From positions 556,523,142-556,587,141 of the forward strand of contig NC_134355.1 of the NCBI RefSeq assembly GCF_048569485.1: 64,000 nt of DNA, given 5' to 3'. A program made the position numbers and the translations under genes. Positions within the stretch are counted from its first letter, which is position 1, and each line of letters starts with the position of its first letter. The DNA comes from Anomaloglossus baeobatrachus (lineage: Eukaryota; Chordata; Amphibia; Anura; Aromobatidae). Of this stretch, positions 22,166 through 32,473 are shown one piece after another. Below the pieces are notes generated by a model. That model searched no databases. It saw only the letters and a list, made by a program, of their open reading frames with translations, and was not told where the DNA came from.

Positions 22166-23744
22166 TTAATAGCCCATATGGTTTCAACAAACCTTGCAGA
22201 AATGACGTGTACAAGTGATTATAATTATCTTAGTAATATCTCTTAATACAGAGACATTGTAGAGACATCTACATTTATGGCCTAATGCAGAGGGCTGTTT
22301 TAGAGCTACATTTTACACAGTCATACTAGGGCTTCCATAGCGGTGCATGAACTTTTTACTATAACTCTATACGTCGCTGACTTTACCCGGCCTCACCCAA
22401 TAGCCAGTCCACATTATACGCATATATAGCCTGGGTCTCAGCTTCCCATACACGGTAAGTTTTTTAACTGCATGAGAGGACACACACAAGCTAGGGACCC
22501 CAACGTAGAGAAATACTTTGGCGTAGTGTTGGGGCTCTGTTGCATTGATCAATTCAATAGCTAAATTTCTCTTTATTCATATGTTCATGGCAGTAATGCA
22601 GATTCCATTTTTCATATTTTTATTCTTACATATAGCTATTGGATTTTTCATGTCAGTATTCACACAGCAGTTTCTGCTTTTCATATATTCCCCTTACATA
22701 GTCACTGGTGTGCATACCTTATCTCCATATAGTGCTGATTTTACAGAGGCATGCAGATTTTTGGCAATAGAAATCATTATGGGGTCCCGTTTCCACCTCA
22801 GTTACACCCTCTTTACATTGCTGCAGAGTGCACTGGCATTTCTCATACTGTAATGAAGTTGTACTTTTCATCCAACACTAATTCAATCATTTTGAATGGA
22901 AGAAGCGCAAAAATCTTATATTTTTTTCATGAAGCTGCTGTTGTGCTGATATTGATTTTTTTGACCATAGATGGTTTAGGCGGAGTAATGGAAATAAAAT
23001 ATTCAGATCCTGCCTGACTTACTGAAATAAAACAGGTTGTTTGCACATTTATATATTTCATTCTCCTACATACCTAGGACAAGCAACTACATTTTGCAGA
23101 TTTACAATGGAAAATTACCGGGAACATTGCCAAATTTGTCTTCTGCTCCCCATCTAGACAGCTTATTAGTCCTTATCCCATTAGGATGTTATGAATAAAT
23201 GCAAATAAACTTAATGTAATTGTCAGTTGTAGAAAAACAATGAATTTATTGGTGTTGGAGATATAATCTTAGATGACGAGTGTCAATTTTGGTTTTACCC
23301 ATTAAACAAGAGGGATTGTGCGGTTATGCCACATCTGTTATATCACTATCTAAATATTTCGCTCCTATATAAGGTTTACACATAATGTTCTACTTTTGGT
23401 GTAGGATCTATTGTTATAATGGCAGGGCATCATCCAGATTTCACTCTTTACACTACATTATTAAATAATTAGACGTTATGAAGTAGGTTAACTTACTTAG
23501 AAAATCCTTGTAAAACGTCTCTAATTTTTTTTAAGTATTCAGGTATAATGCAAAATTATTAATATTTTGAGTTCAGTTCGTATTAAAATAGTGCACCAGC
23601 CTCATTAGATCAAGAAATCTATTTATTAATGTATGCAGTTTGTATTGTGTTTTAATTGGCACTTCTATATGCACGTGTCTGTGTAGTGAGGGGTTGGTAT
23701 TAGGGATGAACGACCGGCGCACCACTTGAAAAAAAATAAATGAA
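22166..23744. other. Anonymous AT-rich DNA
   Basis: A hydrophobic 102-codon open frame at 22545-22853 and an overlapping 88-codon frame have no family resemblance, no good start context and typical AT-rich composition, so they are not called. Nothing else is recognised. Confidence 0.35.
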
Positions 23745-23905
23745 TAATTTAAAAAAATGACATGAGTTCCAGCTGATTTTAGATAACACAGCTCGGGTAA
23801 AACTGACAGCTGCGGGCTGCAACCCCCAGCGGTCTGCTTTACCTTGGTTGGTTATCAATAATAGAGGGGATCCCACACTGTTTTTTGTTTTTTTAAATTG
23901 AGGAG
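23745..23905. repeat. Fragment of an anuran interspersed repeat
   Basis: Contains ACAGCTGCGGGCTGCAACCC, CCTTGGTTGGTTATCAATAA and a T-rich end. This is the same repeat type seen at 57880-58590 (AGCCAAGATATGCCC, GCAGCAGCCTGTAGCC in the other orientation). Confidence 0.55.
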
Positions 23906-25297
23906 AACTCAGGCAACAGTCTGCGGTCAGAAAGCAATAATCAGTACAAGCAAAGCACAGGAATACAGACCAACAGCACTCTCAATCTGAATGCTACGAC
24001 TTGCAGAATTCTGGGAGACGATATTCAGCTAAGCCGCTGGGCAATCACCGGTAACACCCTGATTCCATATTCACAGTAGACAGTCACTCATTGCGTCCTA
24101 GACTCATTGAGGGGAGGAATCGTGACAGCAACGTCATATAGGGAGAAGACGTACACACCCCCTAGTGAACATGAAGTGCCTGTCATAAGCAGTGTGTGTT
24201 AATACAGAGTGGTGCTACCAGACTCTGTGCGCCAACTATGGTGGATGAAGAGGGTGCTGCATGCAATGGGAGCAAAGATATGTGAAGAATTGTTTATATT
24301 TTTTAAACCGTATTGGGGAAGAGGATGGTGGATATTATTCTAAGAAGGAGGCCAAGATGGGAGACATTGTTAATGAATTAATTAAATTATTATAGGATGG
24401 GGGTGGGCCCTGTCCCATGACATAATTAAAGGATGGGGGACTGTAATGCAAATATAAAAATGGCTATTTTGAGTTCATACATTATGTTAAACTATAACAT
24501 AGTGTTAATTCAGACAGACAATGATTCATTGTGGAAAAAAAACCTTATGCATTCTTCAGGGTTTTTGTGCATTTGCGTTATTGCTTTATATACACAGACA
24601 GACAATGTGCATTGTAACAGAAACTTTGTGATGTACTTAGCTCAAATATCTGAAATTCACTTTGGGGATATTTGAATTGTGTGGGTTTATTGCCCCATTG
24701 TCTGAGATTTTGAGGTGTAGCTCTAACTCTACTTAGTTCAAAGGCCGGCCACCAGAGGACATAGAAATTCAACACATTCACAATAAGGCTTGTAATATTT
24801 GTTCAAGTCACTATTTAAGACCTGAGAAATATGGAAAAGACAGAAGCTCATGTACCTCCACTGTGGGGCGTCCGGTCATTGTTGGGATTTTCAGAAGTTT
24901 CTCTGTCTTTGTCATGCTTCTCTGACTGATGTTCCAGACAGATGATGTCAAAAGTTCCTTGGTGATGTAAGTATTTAACTGTACTTAATTATATGTTGAA
25001 CATAGAAAGGTGTACGCAATACTGTATCATACTTTTCCTTTTATTTTATATTTCATATTAACCTTTATAATAAAATTACTTATTTGCCTTTTTTAAAGTC
25101 GTATCTGAACCTTAGTGTTAAAAATTTGGCAAAACAGGGACATTATTACAGGATGAAGCCAGGATGAAGGACAGGGTGGAGCCAGGGCGCCGCTACTCAC
25201 AGGAGAGCAGCATTTCTGCTGATCAGAGTTATGCTGAAGCATTGCTCTAATCAGCACAAGCAATTGGAGTGAGCAGGCATGAAGTCCCCTAGGGGGA
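23906..25297. other. Anonymous DNA with worn repeats
   Basis: Around 24300-24440 and 25085-25190 there are scattered copies of the phrase GGACATTATTACAGGATG, which forms a clearer degenerate array at 27430-27690. No gene is seen. Confidence 0.4.
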
Positions 25298-25467
25298 TTA
25301 GTAAACTAAATAAAAGATGTAAAAAGAAAAGTTTTAAAAAATAAAAAAATCTAAAAGTTCAAATCACCTTTTTTTTTGCCCCATTGCGAATCAACTATTA
25401 CTACTAATAATAATATTAATAATAAATATACATATTTGGTATTTCTGCGTTGAGAAATGCCCAAGGT

Positions 25468-25979
25468 GATCTGATTGAATAGGGTGTTTTCCCTTGAACA
25501 CCAGCACTATTTGGGTCTGCAGTGTGCTATTTATCAACAGGATCCCCTCTTTGGACCAGCCATTAGGCTACAGAGGGTTTTTCTAAACCACCATTGTAGT
25601 TTACTATTGGCCTCCTGAGGTTCCCACGTCTGGGAGAAACGCGTTGAGGCTTGAAATTACCATTTTATTCATATCAATGAGATAAGTTTTTGAATTTTCC
25701 TCCCTACTGTTCACCTGCCACACCAATTTGTTTGTTGCACTTATCTCAGGCACTGCACCTTTTTTCCGGCAGGGACTTCAGGGGCAGCAGGGAAAGTTGT
25801 CGCGGAGTGGGGGCGCCATATCGCATTTTTAGGGTGCCAACCCCCGCTGTTAGGCATGGCACAGATAGGTGCAGCTATTGAGGGCTAGTAATCTATCATG
25901 TGCACTTTTAGTAATCACAGTGTGGTTTTAAGTGATTTAATAAAGTATTTAAGTTTTATAGGGACAGTCTATGTGCATG
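25468..25979 (+). mobile_element. Retroposon with GAAACGCGTTGAGG motif and 15-bp duplications
   Basis: The target words AGAAATGCCCAAGGT at 25453-25467 and 25980-25994 are identical, so the 512 bp between them were inserted with a 15-bp target duplication, the size left by LINE machinery. The insert carries CCTCCTGAGG and GAAACGCGTTGAGG, a motif found in many frog repeats and echoed (AACGCGTGGGG) in the palindromic insertion at 31509-32439. No tRNA-like head or reading frame is evident. Confidence 0.72.
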
Positions 25980-26028
25980 TAGAAATGCCCAAGGTATCAC
26001 AATATGTAAAATCAATTTTGGGGGAGGA

Positions 26029-26832
26029 GGCACAGATTACATATTAGAAAAAACTTTTTGACAGTGAGGGTGATCAACGAGTGAAACAGGCTGCCACGAG
26101 AGGTTGTGAGTTCTCCTTCAATGGAAGTCTTTAAAAAGAGGTTAGACGGATATCTGTCTGGGATGATTTAAGGCCGCTTTACACGCTGCGATATCGGTAC
26201 TGATATCGCTAGCGTGAGTACCTGCCCCCATCTGTTGTGGGACACGGGCAAATCGCTGCCCGTGCCGCACAACATTGCCCAGACCCGTCACACTACTTAC
26301 CTGCCCTGCGACGACGCTGTGACCGGCGAACCGCCTCCTTTCTAAGGGGGCGGTTCATTCAGTGTCACAGCGACGTCACAGCTGCATCACTGAACCGCCG
26401 CCCAATAGAAGCGGAGGGGCGGAGATGAGCGGGACGTAACATCCCGCCCACCTCCTTCCTTCCGCATAGCGGCCGTGAGGCAGGTAAGGAGAGCTTCCTC
26501 GTTCCTGCGGTGTCACACGGAGCAATGTGTGCTGCCGCAGGAACGACGAACAACTTCGTTACTGAGGCAGTAACGATTTTTGAGAATGGACCCCCATGTC
26601 TCCGATGAGCGATTTTGCACATTTTTGCGACGATGCAAAATCGCTCATAGGTGTCACACGCAACGGCATCGCTAATGCAGCCGGATGTGCATCACCAATT
26701 CCGTGACCCCAAAGAGTTTGCATTAGCGATGTCGCAGCGTGTAAAGCCCCCTTAAGTGAATCCTGCTTTGAGCAGGGGGTTGGACTAGATGACCCAGGAA
26801 GTCCATTCCAACTCTAATATTCGATTCTATTT
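26029..26832 (+). mobile_element. CR1-type LINE 3' end, interrupted by a MITE
   Basis: The two flanks of the MITE (about 26029-26171 and 26752-26832) join conceptually into the 3' end of a CR1 LINE: end-of-ORF2-like words (GTGAAACAGGCTGCCACGAG, GGTTGTGAGTTCTCC, AAAAGAGGTTAGACGGATA) and the conserved tail GGTTGGACTAGATGACCCAG, CCATTCCAACTCTAATATTC, GATTCTATTTT. Only about 220 bp of LINE is present, a normal 5' truncation. Confidence 0.8.
26172..26751. mobile_element. TTAA-flanked MITE, GCTTTACACGCTGCGA ends
   Basis: The 580-bp element has ends GGCCGCTTTACACGCTGCGA and the inverse of GGGGGCTTTACACGCTGCGA, with TTAA on both sides (26168-26171, 26752-26755). A TAA duplication is also compatible. 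GC-rich interior with inner inverted words (GATATCG, GCGATTTTGC/GCAAAATCGC). It sits inside a CR1 tail, which continues in register on both sides. TTAA points to piggyBac- or Kolobok-type mobilisation, TAA to Harbinger-type. Confidence 0.82.
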
Positions 26833-27429
26833 TAATTAATCTGAAATTCCAAAAGCCAAAATTAAGTTTTTTTTGGTCGCCGCAACATTGCATTAAAATA
26901 AGATAACAGGCGATCAAAACATCACATCTATGCAAAAATGGTATAATTAAAAATATCAGCTCAAGACACAAAAAATAAGCCCCAGATCCTGAAAAATGAG
27001 AACACTATGGGTCTCAGATAATGACGACAAAAGCGCTATTCTTTTTTTTTTTTTTTACAAACTTCTGAATTTGTTTTCATTACTTGGATAAAAGTAAAAC
27101 TATACATGATTGGTATCTACAAACTCGTACTGATCTGGGGAATCATAATGTCAGTTTAATCATATAGTGAACCTGGTAAATAAAAAATCCCAAAAGACAA
27201 TCGTTCAATTGCACTTTGTTGTGCAATTTCACCGCACTTGGATTTTTTTCCCCATTTTTCAGTACAATATGGGGTAGAATGAATAGTGTCGTTCAAAAGT
27301 ACAACTCATCCTGCAAAAAAAACAACCCCTCAAATGGCTATATTGACAAAAATATAAATAAAGTGATGGCTTTTGTAAGAAAGAGAGGAAAAAATAAAAA
27401 TGAAAAAATTGGAACTCTCCCAGGGGTGA

Positions 27430-27690
27430 AAGGGTTAAAGGATGGAGGACATTATTACAGAATGGAAACCAGGACGGTGGACCAGGGGCCAGGACAAGGG
27501 ACAGGATGGGAGCCTCAATGGAGGACATTATAGGATTGGACCAGGGTTGGGGATATTATTACAGAAAAGGGCAAAGACAGGAGGCACCAGGATGGGGGAC
27601 ATAATTATAATATGTGGGACATTATTACAGGACAGGCGACATTACTATAGTATAGTGGGTAGGACGGAGGACATTATTACAGGAGCCCAT
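27430..27690 (+). repeat. Degenerate tandem repeat of GGACATTATTACAG words
   Basis: About eight loosely spaced copies of GAGGACATTATTACAG(G) alternating with ACCAGGATGGGGG-like words, spacing about 25-45 bp. The same words occur singly near 24300-24440 and 25130-25190. Frames across it are not genes. Confidence 0.55.
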
Positions 27691-28131
27691 ACATCTAACC
27701 AATATGCCGGTCTTGTCCTAGGTCAAAAGTTTGCACTGGGGCCCATATAACTCTAATTACACCACTGTTTTCAAACCACAATGTAGAATTAAAAGGTTTC
27801 TGTTACTTTCATAATTATAACATTCTGAGGTTTTATTACAGAAGCATGTTGAATGCTTAGAATATTGAATATTGTATACTAAGTCGCAGGTTGGCTGGGT
27901 TTTATCATGAGCAACAAGACTAAAAATGTGGTGCTAAAGGGGTAATAAACATTCTGACTCTTTTTATAGCTGATGAAGTACAGAATACGCATGCTGAACT
28001 GGTACAAGCTTCAAGTCTAGGCATTACTAAGAAAACATTTTACTTACAACTGATTATTATTTTCTAAGAAGGCAAAAAAAGTAAAGAAACATGTACCTAA
28101 GTATAGTGCAGCTTGTTAGACAAGTAACGAA
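27691..28131. other. Anonymous DNA
   Basis: No gene or repeat boundary recognised. Confidence 0.35.
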
Positions 28132-28134
28132 TAA

Positions 28135-28352
28135 GGCTAGTTTCACACATCCGGCATTTTGCCGGATTGCCCGATCTGGCACACTGCACAGTGCAGTGCA
28201 ATACAGTACAAGGGCATCGCGGCAAGCTCCGGTTACATGCTGTCATGTGACCGGAGCATGTGACCAGAGCTTGCTGCGATGACATTGTACAGTATTAACA
28301 ATGTACTGGAGTGTGCCGGATCTGGCAAAATGCCAGATGTGTGAAACGGGCG
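28135..28352. mobile_element. Short MITE with TAA duplication
   Basis: A 218-bp element with TAA on both sides (28132-28134, 28353-28355). Ends are inverted copies for about 30 bp: GGCTAGTTTCACACATCCGG and the complement of CGCCCGTTTCACACATCTGG, followed by CATTTTGCC. The inside is also partly self-complementary around GACCGGAGCATG. No gene. Confidence 0.85.
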
Positions 28353-28719
28353 TAATACACACACAGATTATAAAGTGTCTTGAAAAATTATTCATGAACT
28401 TTTCCACATGACACTCACAAACTTAAATGTGATTGATTGGACTTTAATATGATATACCAACACAAAGTAATACCCCAAACTATGACACCATGTCGGTAAA
28501 ATAAAGTCTTTATTCAAACATAAAAAAAAAAAGATAAAAAAAAAATTTACCACATGAACAATAGAAAAAGGGAAGGGATGAAGACAAAAAGACTGAATGC
28601 AGTAAACATTAAATGATAGAACGTGATCAACATACCAATTGTTAAATTGTGAATAGGAAAGAAAAAAAATCTTTATTTTACTTGCTTATGATATAACCAT
28701 AAGCAAATATGACCACTAC

Positions 28720-29215
28720 AATTATCCAGTCTGGTCCGATGGGCATCCGAATCTGCATCTCCTGTCCCTCTTTTCGCCCTCATCCTGTGATAATTGATGT
28801 GGATGATACATCAGACCCCATCCATGTAGGAGGGCAAAATCTCCATATTCCCAGCTCACGCAGGCGCAGTTTGCTCTGCCCTGTTACAGGCAGGGTTGAA
28901 AACATAGGTGCGCATGTGCGAACCAGCGAATTTTCTGCGCAGGCGCGAGCTTTTGCCCGGCAATGTGGATGACATCGCCTGCTTCATCCACATCACCAGG
29001 CAAAATCTCGTGCCTGTGTAGAGAACTCACCGATTTGCGCAGGCACACCTATGTTTTTGGCTGTGCCCGCAACAGGGCAGAGCAAAATGTGCCTGTGCGA
29101 GCCAGGAATATGGAGATTTTGCCTGCATGAGCCATATCGATAAGCACAGGAAGAGGGTGAAAGGAGCGCAGATTAGGACGTCCATCGGACCGGACAATTA
29201 ACATGCCAGACGGTC
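28720..29215. repeat. Fold-back repeat with about 240-bp arms
   Basis: The left arm (28720-28965) is repeated in inverse in the right arm (28975-29215): AATTATCCAGTCTGGTCCGA against the complement of AATTGTCCGGTCCGATGG, then CAAAATCTCCATATTCC, TTTGCTCTGCCCTGTT and CATAGGTG words. The centre is near 28970 around CATCGCCTGCTTCATCC. It may belong to a larger repeat ending at 29355 with GACAAGTTCCCTTTAA. Confidence 0.75.
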
Positions 29216-29486
29216 GATTTTATAAAAAGTTTTATGGGGGTTTACAGGAGGCGTGAGAGGGTAATGTGTACCTCTATAGAATGCAGCACAGGCGCTGCTT
29301 AAGGTGCTAGTTTTAGTTTAGAAGGCCAAAATCTGGTGACAAGTTCCCTTTAAACGAGTGCAGTGCAAACAGCAGTAACCAGATGAAACCCTAATATGAG
29401 ATTAAATAATAATGGTGTTCATACTGTAAAGCAGGTAGCATAATCCTACTAGTCAAAAGGTGAATGTGAAGAGGAAAAAAATGATT
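29216..29486. other. Repeat tail and anonymous DNA
   Basis: Ends near 29355 with the complement of the common frog phrase TTAAAGGGAACTTGTCACC; beyond that nothing is recognised up to the L1 target duplication at 29487-29503. Confidence 0.4.
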
Positions 29487-29503
29487 AAAAAAACCCATAA
29501 TGA

Positions 29504-30173
29504 CAGGGAGAGAGATCTCCTGGATGGAATATATGCAGTTGAAATCTTTCCTCTCGTACCAGGACAGGGAGATTATGAGGACACCCCCCACTCCTTTTGA
29601 GAAAGTATTTTTACAGGGGTCATCACCTGGACATGGCATCTCACTCATTTATAAAATGCTGAACCAGAGAAATAGGGTGGATAAACCTCACTTTGTCTGT
29701 AGGTGGGGAGAGGAACTGGGAGATGATATTCCAGAGGACGATTGGAGCAGAGCATACCTGTGGACCCACAAGCTTTCCTTGGCGTGCGCCGCTCAAGAGA
29801 AAAGTTATAAAATTCTCTTAAGGTGGTACCATTACCCGACTAAATTACATGCTATATTTCCCTCTGTGTCTGATGTGTGCTGGAGGTGTGGCACAGACAC
29901 AGGTACAGTGCTACACATATGGTGGAGCTGTACTAAGCTGCAACCCTTTTGGGACTCAGTGTTCTCCTGTACAAAAAGATGAGCGGAGGTGAAATAGAAA
30001 AGTCCCCCCAGGTTGCCCTTCTTTCTATGCTCCCAGGAGATATTAAAACACAAAAAAGGGACATGTTGCGATTTTGCCTGGCAGCTGCCCGTATGCTTAT
30101 CCCACGATTTTGGAAACAGACTAGATGCCCTACGGTGCTGGATTGGTTGGAGGAGATGACAAACCTAAAGTGA
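29504..30173 (+). pseudogene. C-terminal part of L1 ORF2
   Basis: In the first frame the translation has the CCHC-type motif seen near the end of L1/Tx1 ORF2 proteins, CWRCGTDTGTVLHIWWSCTK, followed by LQPFWDSV. The reading frame then shifts near 29950-29990, after which words such as ALLSMLPGD and RFCLAAARMLIPRFWKQ continue the usual L1 C-terminus in another frame. Reverse transcriptase and endonuclease are missing because the copy is 5'-truncated. Confidence 0.82.
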
Positions 30174-30242
30174 ATGGAGGAGCTGACAGCAGAACTAAAT
30201 GGGAACACAGAAAAATTTACTACAGTTTGGGGACCATGGATT
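29504..30242 (+). mobile_element. 5'-truncated L1-type LINE, first segment
   Basis: Starts directly after AAAAAAACCCATAATGA (29487-29503), which recurs after the LINE's A-rich end at 43581-43596 with one base fewer, so the two are the target duplication of one insertion now spread over 14 kb. This segment encodes the C-terminal part of ORF2. It is cut at 30242 by an LTR element with a GATT duplication and continues at 36638. Confidence 0.85.
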
Positions 30243-31483
30243 TGTGGCGCCCCTGACCTGGTCAGGCACCACTGAGTACTGCACCCATGCTGGGGACAGT
30301 ACAATACAGGTAATCCAGAAGGCTGACCGAGGTGTGACTACACAGGCGCATAGTGATCAGGTCTCACACATGTACCTATGAGAGGACCCCTGGGGATCCC
30401 AGGAGGGGGAAAAGCCTTCACCTTCACTGGAATAGTGGAGGGGGCCAAAAGCCTCCATCTCCTCTCAAGGGGTGTGGAAAGAGAATCTGGTTGCTAGGTG
30501 GCGTAGGCAGGCACAAAAGGGAAAAGAGAGGAGGAGTAAACAGTCTGCAGCAGAGTGTGGAGGAGTGAGGAGCAGGAAAGTGAAGCTCTGACAGGAGCAG
30601 CAGTGAAGGTCCCAGATGTGAGCCGGTTCAGAGCAGAGTCCAGGGAGCTCCGAGGAGAGCTGACCCCTTCCCCTGGGCTGCTGTAGTCTGACAGCGTCCG
30701 CGCAGTGGCTACCGACGGGGGAGAACGGTCAACTAGGAGTGCTACCCGAAATCCATCTTCAGCTAGAGAGAGAGCAACGGAGTGGGAAGTAAGGAGACTG
30801 CTAGAGAGTACCAGGCCCAAACGGGCGGCAGATCCCGGAGCGGGGATAGATCCACCTTTCCCTGCTAAACCTGCCGGTGTGGGGCCCTCAAAGCCCACAC
30901 CACAACACCACAAAAGCCGCAGCCACGTAGCCACAGTTAGGGCCCATAGCTCACAGGAGGCAAGAAGCTGGAGTGATCTGGCCCAGGCAACAAGCACACG
31001 GCAAACGAAGGGGAGAGAGGCTTCAGCAACTTCCCTGGCTGACCCCCATAGGGACTAAAAGTCGGGGTTACCCCAAACCACCAAGGGCTAAGGAAGGCGA
31101 GTTGGTAGTCACCATCAGAAGTCAGCCTGAAGGATACCTGGTTCCCGCCTGGTTCATCCCAGCTACGCCCGGGTTACTCACCCTGCCACCTGAAGTGAGT
31201 AAAACCCCTGAAAGACATTCAGCTTGTGTGGAGTTATTCTGCGCCTTGTGGTACTACGCACCTACACAGGGCCCTGGGGCTTGCCTCACTCTCAGGAGGC
31301 TATTCCAACTAACTGCACTCACCATCAGCCCCAGGCGTCCCTCAACCTGCAGTGGCGGTCCCTACTGGCCGCAATACTGAGAGTGGCGTCACGACAAGAA
31401 GAAGATCTCCTACCTGTGACCAGATCCAGCTGAGTGGAGTCCCTGAAGGTAATGCACCGACACAACACCTGTGGGGCTTCACA
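30243..31483 (+). repeat. 5' LTR of the cold-shock element
   Basis: 1241 bp, TG...CA ends, virtually identical to the copy at 35393-36633. Several open frames of 70-170 codons inside it appear identically in both LTRs and have no family resemblance. An 11-base word TGGCGTCACGA at 31384-31394 repeats the first part of the primer-binding site that follows the LTR. Confidence 0.93.
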
Positions 31484-31485
31484 TC

Positions 31486-31505
31486 TGGCGTCACGAACAG
31501 GATAA
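31486..31505 (+). other. Primer-binding site
   Basis: Two bases after the LTR end stands TGGCGTCACGAACAGGATAA. It starts with TGG, as needed to pair with the CCA end of a tRNA. The gypsy element at 47034-55320 has the same site at 18 of 20 positions (minus strand, 54144-54163). I do not identify the tRNA. Confidence 0.75.
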
Positions 31506-31508
31506 GGA

Positions 31509-32439
31509 ACACAAAACATGGGAAAGAGTGAGCACAACTACACCAAACATATACTGGAAAATCCAGGATAATGGAATCAAGCAAGAGGAGTCCCTTGTTG
31601 CATGCAAAAAGTGTGAAAAAGTTTATTAATAACACAGAGAAATATTGTTAAGACCATTTAAAAATGGGAAAGATCAAAAGAATGATCTACCCATGAGCAA
31701 ATTGGCACATCACCAACCAAAACCTCATGAATTAATATAAAGCATACTAGCTCACAAAAGCAGTACCAAAGGACAGTATACAGCAGTACATAGTCACCAA
31801 TTGTAGGATTCACATAAATATGGTACAGATCAAAGAGAGCTAATACAATACCAGGTAAGTAAATAGTGAGGGAGGTGGTGTGGGTGCGCCTGCCCCACGC
31901 GTTACGCCACCATATGTGGCTTCATCAGGGGTACTTACCCCTGATGAAGCCACATATGGTGGCGTAACGCGTGGGGCAGGCGCACCCACACCACCTCCCT
32001 CACTATTTACTTACCTGGTATTGTATTAGCTCTCTTTGATCTGTACCATATTTATGTGAATCCTACAATTGGTGACTATGTACTGCTGTATACTGTCCTT
32101 TGGTACTGCTTTTGTGAGCTAGTATGCTTTATATTAATTCATGAGGTTTTGGTTGGTGATGTGCCAATTTGCTCATGGGTAGATCATTCTTTTGATCTTT
32201 CCCATTTTTAAATGGTCTTAACAATATTTCTCTGTGTTATTAATAAACTTTTTCACACTTTTTGCATGCAACAAGGGACTCCTCTTGCTTGATTCCATTA
32301 TCCTGGATTTTCCAGTATATGTTTGGTGTAGTTGTGCTCACTCTTTCCCATGTTTTGTGTTCCAGATTCTATTTATGGGTTGAAGCACACTTCCATTACC
32401 TATATATATTTAATGGTGGTGCCGTCCCTATTTTGTTCT
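31509..32439. mobile_element. Palindromic insertion with 16-bp target duplication
   Basis: ACGAACAGGATAAGGA occurs at 31493-31508 and again at 32440-32455, so 931 bp were inserted just behind the primer site. Positions 31506-32363 form a palindrome: two arms of 428 bp that appear to be exact inverted copies without length difference, separated by only CT at 31934-31935. The remaining 76 bp (32364-32439) occur once. The arms carry CCTGATGAAGCC and AACGCGTGGGG, motifs of a frog retroposon type also seen at 25468-25979. The duplication length fits LINE-driven insertion. Confidence 0.85.
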
Positions 32440-32473
32440 ACGAACAGGATAAGGACTAGACCTGTTCAGACAG

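Larger units (their letters stand above)
25298..27437 (+). repeat. Abundant unclassified anuran repeat, split by insertions
   Basis: Three separated stretches (25298-25467, about 25980-26028, and about 26833-27437) belong to one repeat that I recognise as very common in frogs: ATATTTGGTATTTCTGCG, AAATTCCAAAAGCCAAA, TTTTTTGGTCGCCGCAACAT, AGAACACTATGGGTCTCAGA, GTCGTTCAAAAGTACAACTC and the end GGGTGAAAGGGTTAA. It has no gene and no known transposition mechanism. The gaps are filled by a retroposon (25468-25979) and by a CR1 tail with a MITE inside it. Confidence 0.7.

Noticed and set aside
22545-22853. 102-codon hydrophobic frame
   Set aside because: Composition is that expected of AT-rich DNA read in a T-rich frame; no motif or homologue recognised.
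29500-29982. 160-codon frame as a host gene
   Set aside because: It is the C-terminal part of L1 ORF2, with its CCHC motif and LINE target duplications.
30494-30997. 167-codon minus-strand frame present twice (also 35644-36147)
   Set aside because: It lies within both LTRs, so its duplication is explained by the LTR pair; no family resemblance.
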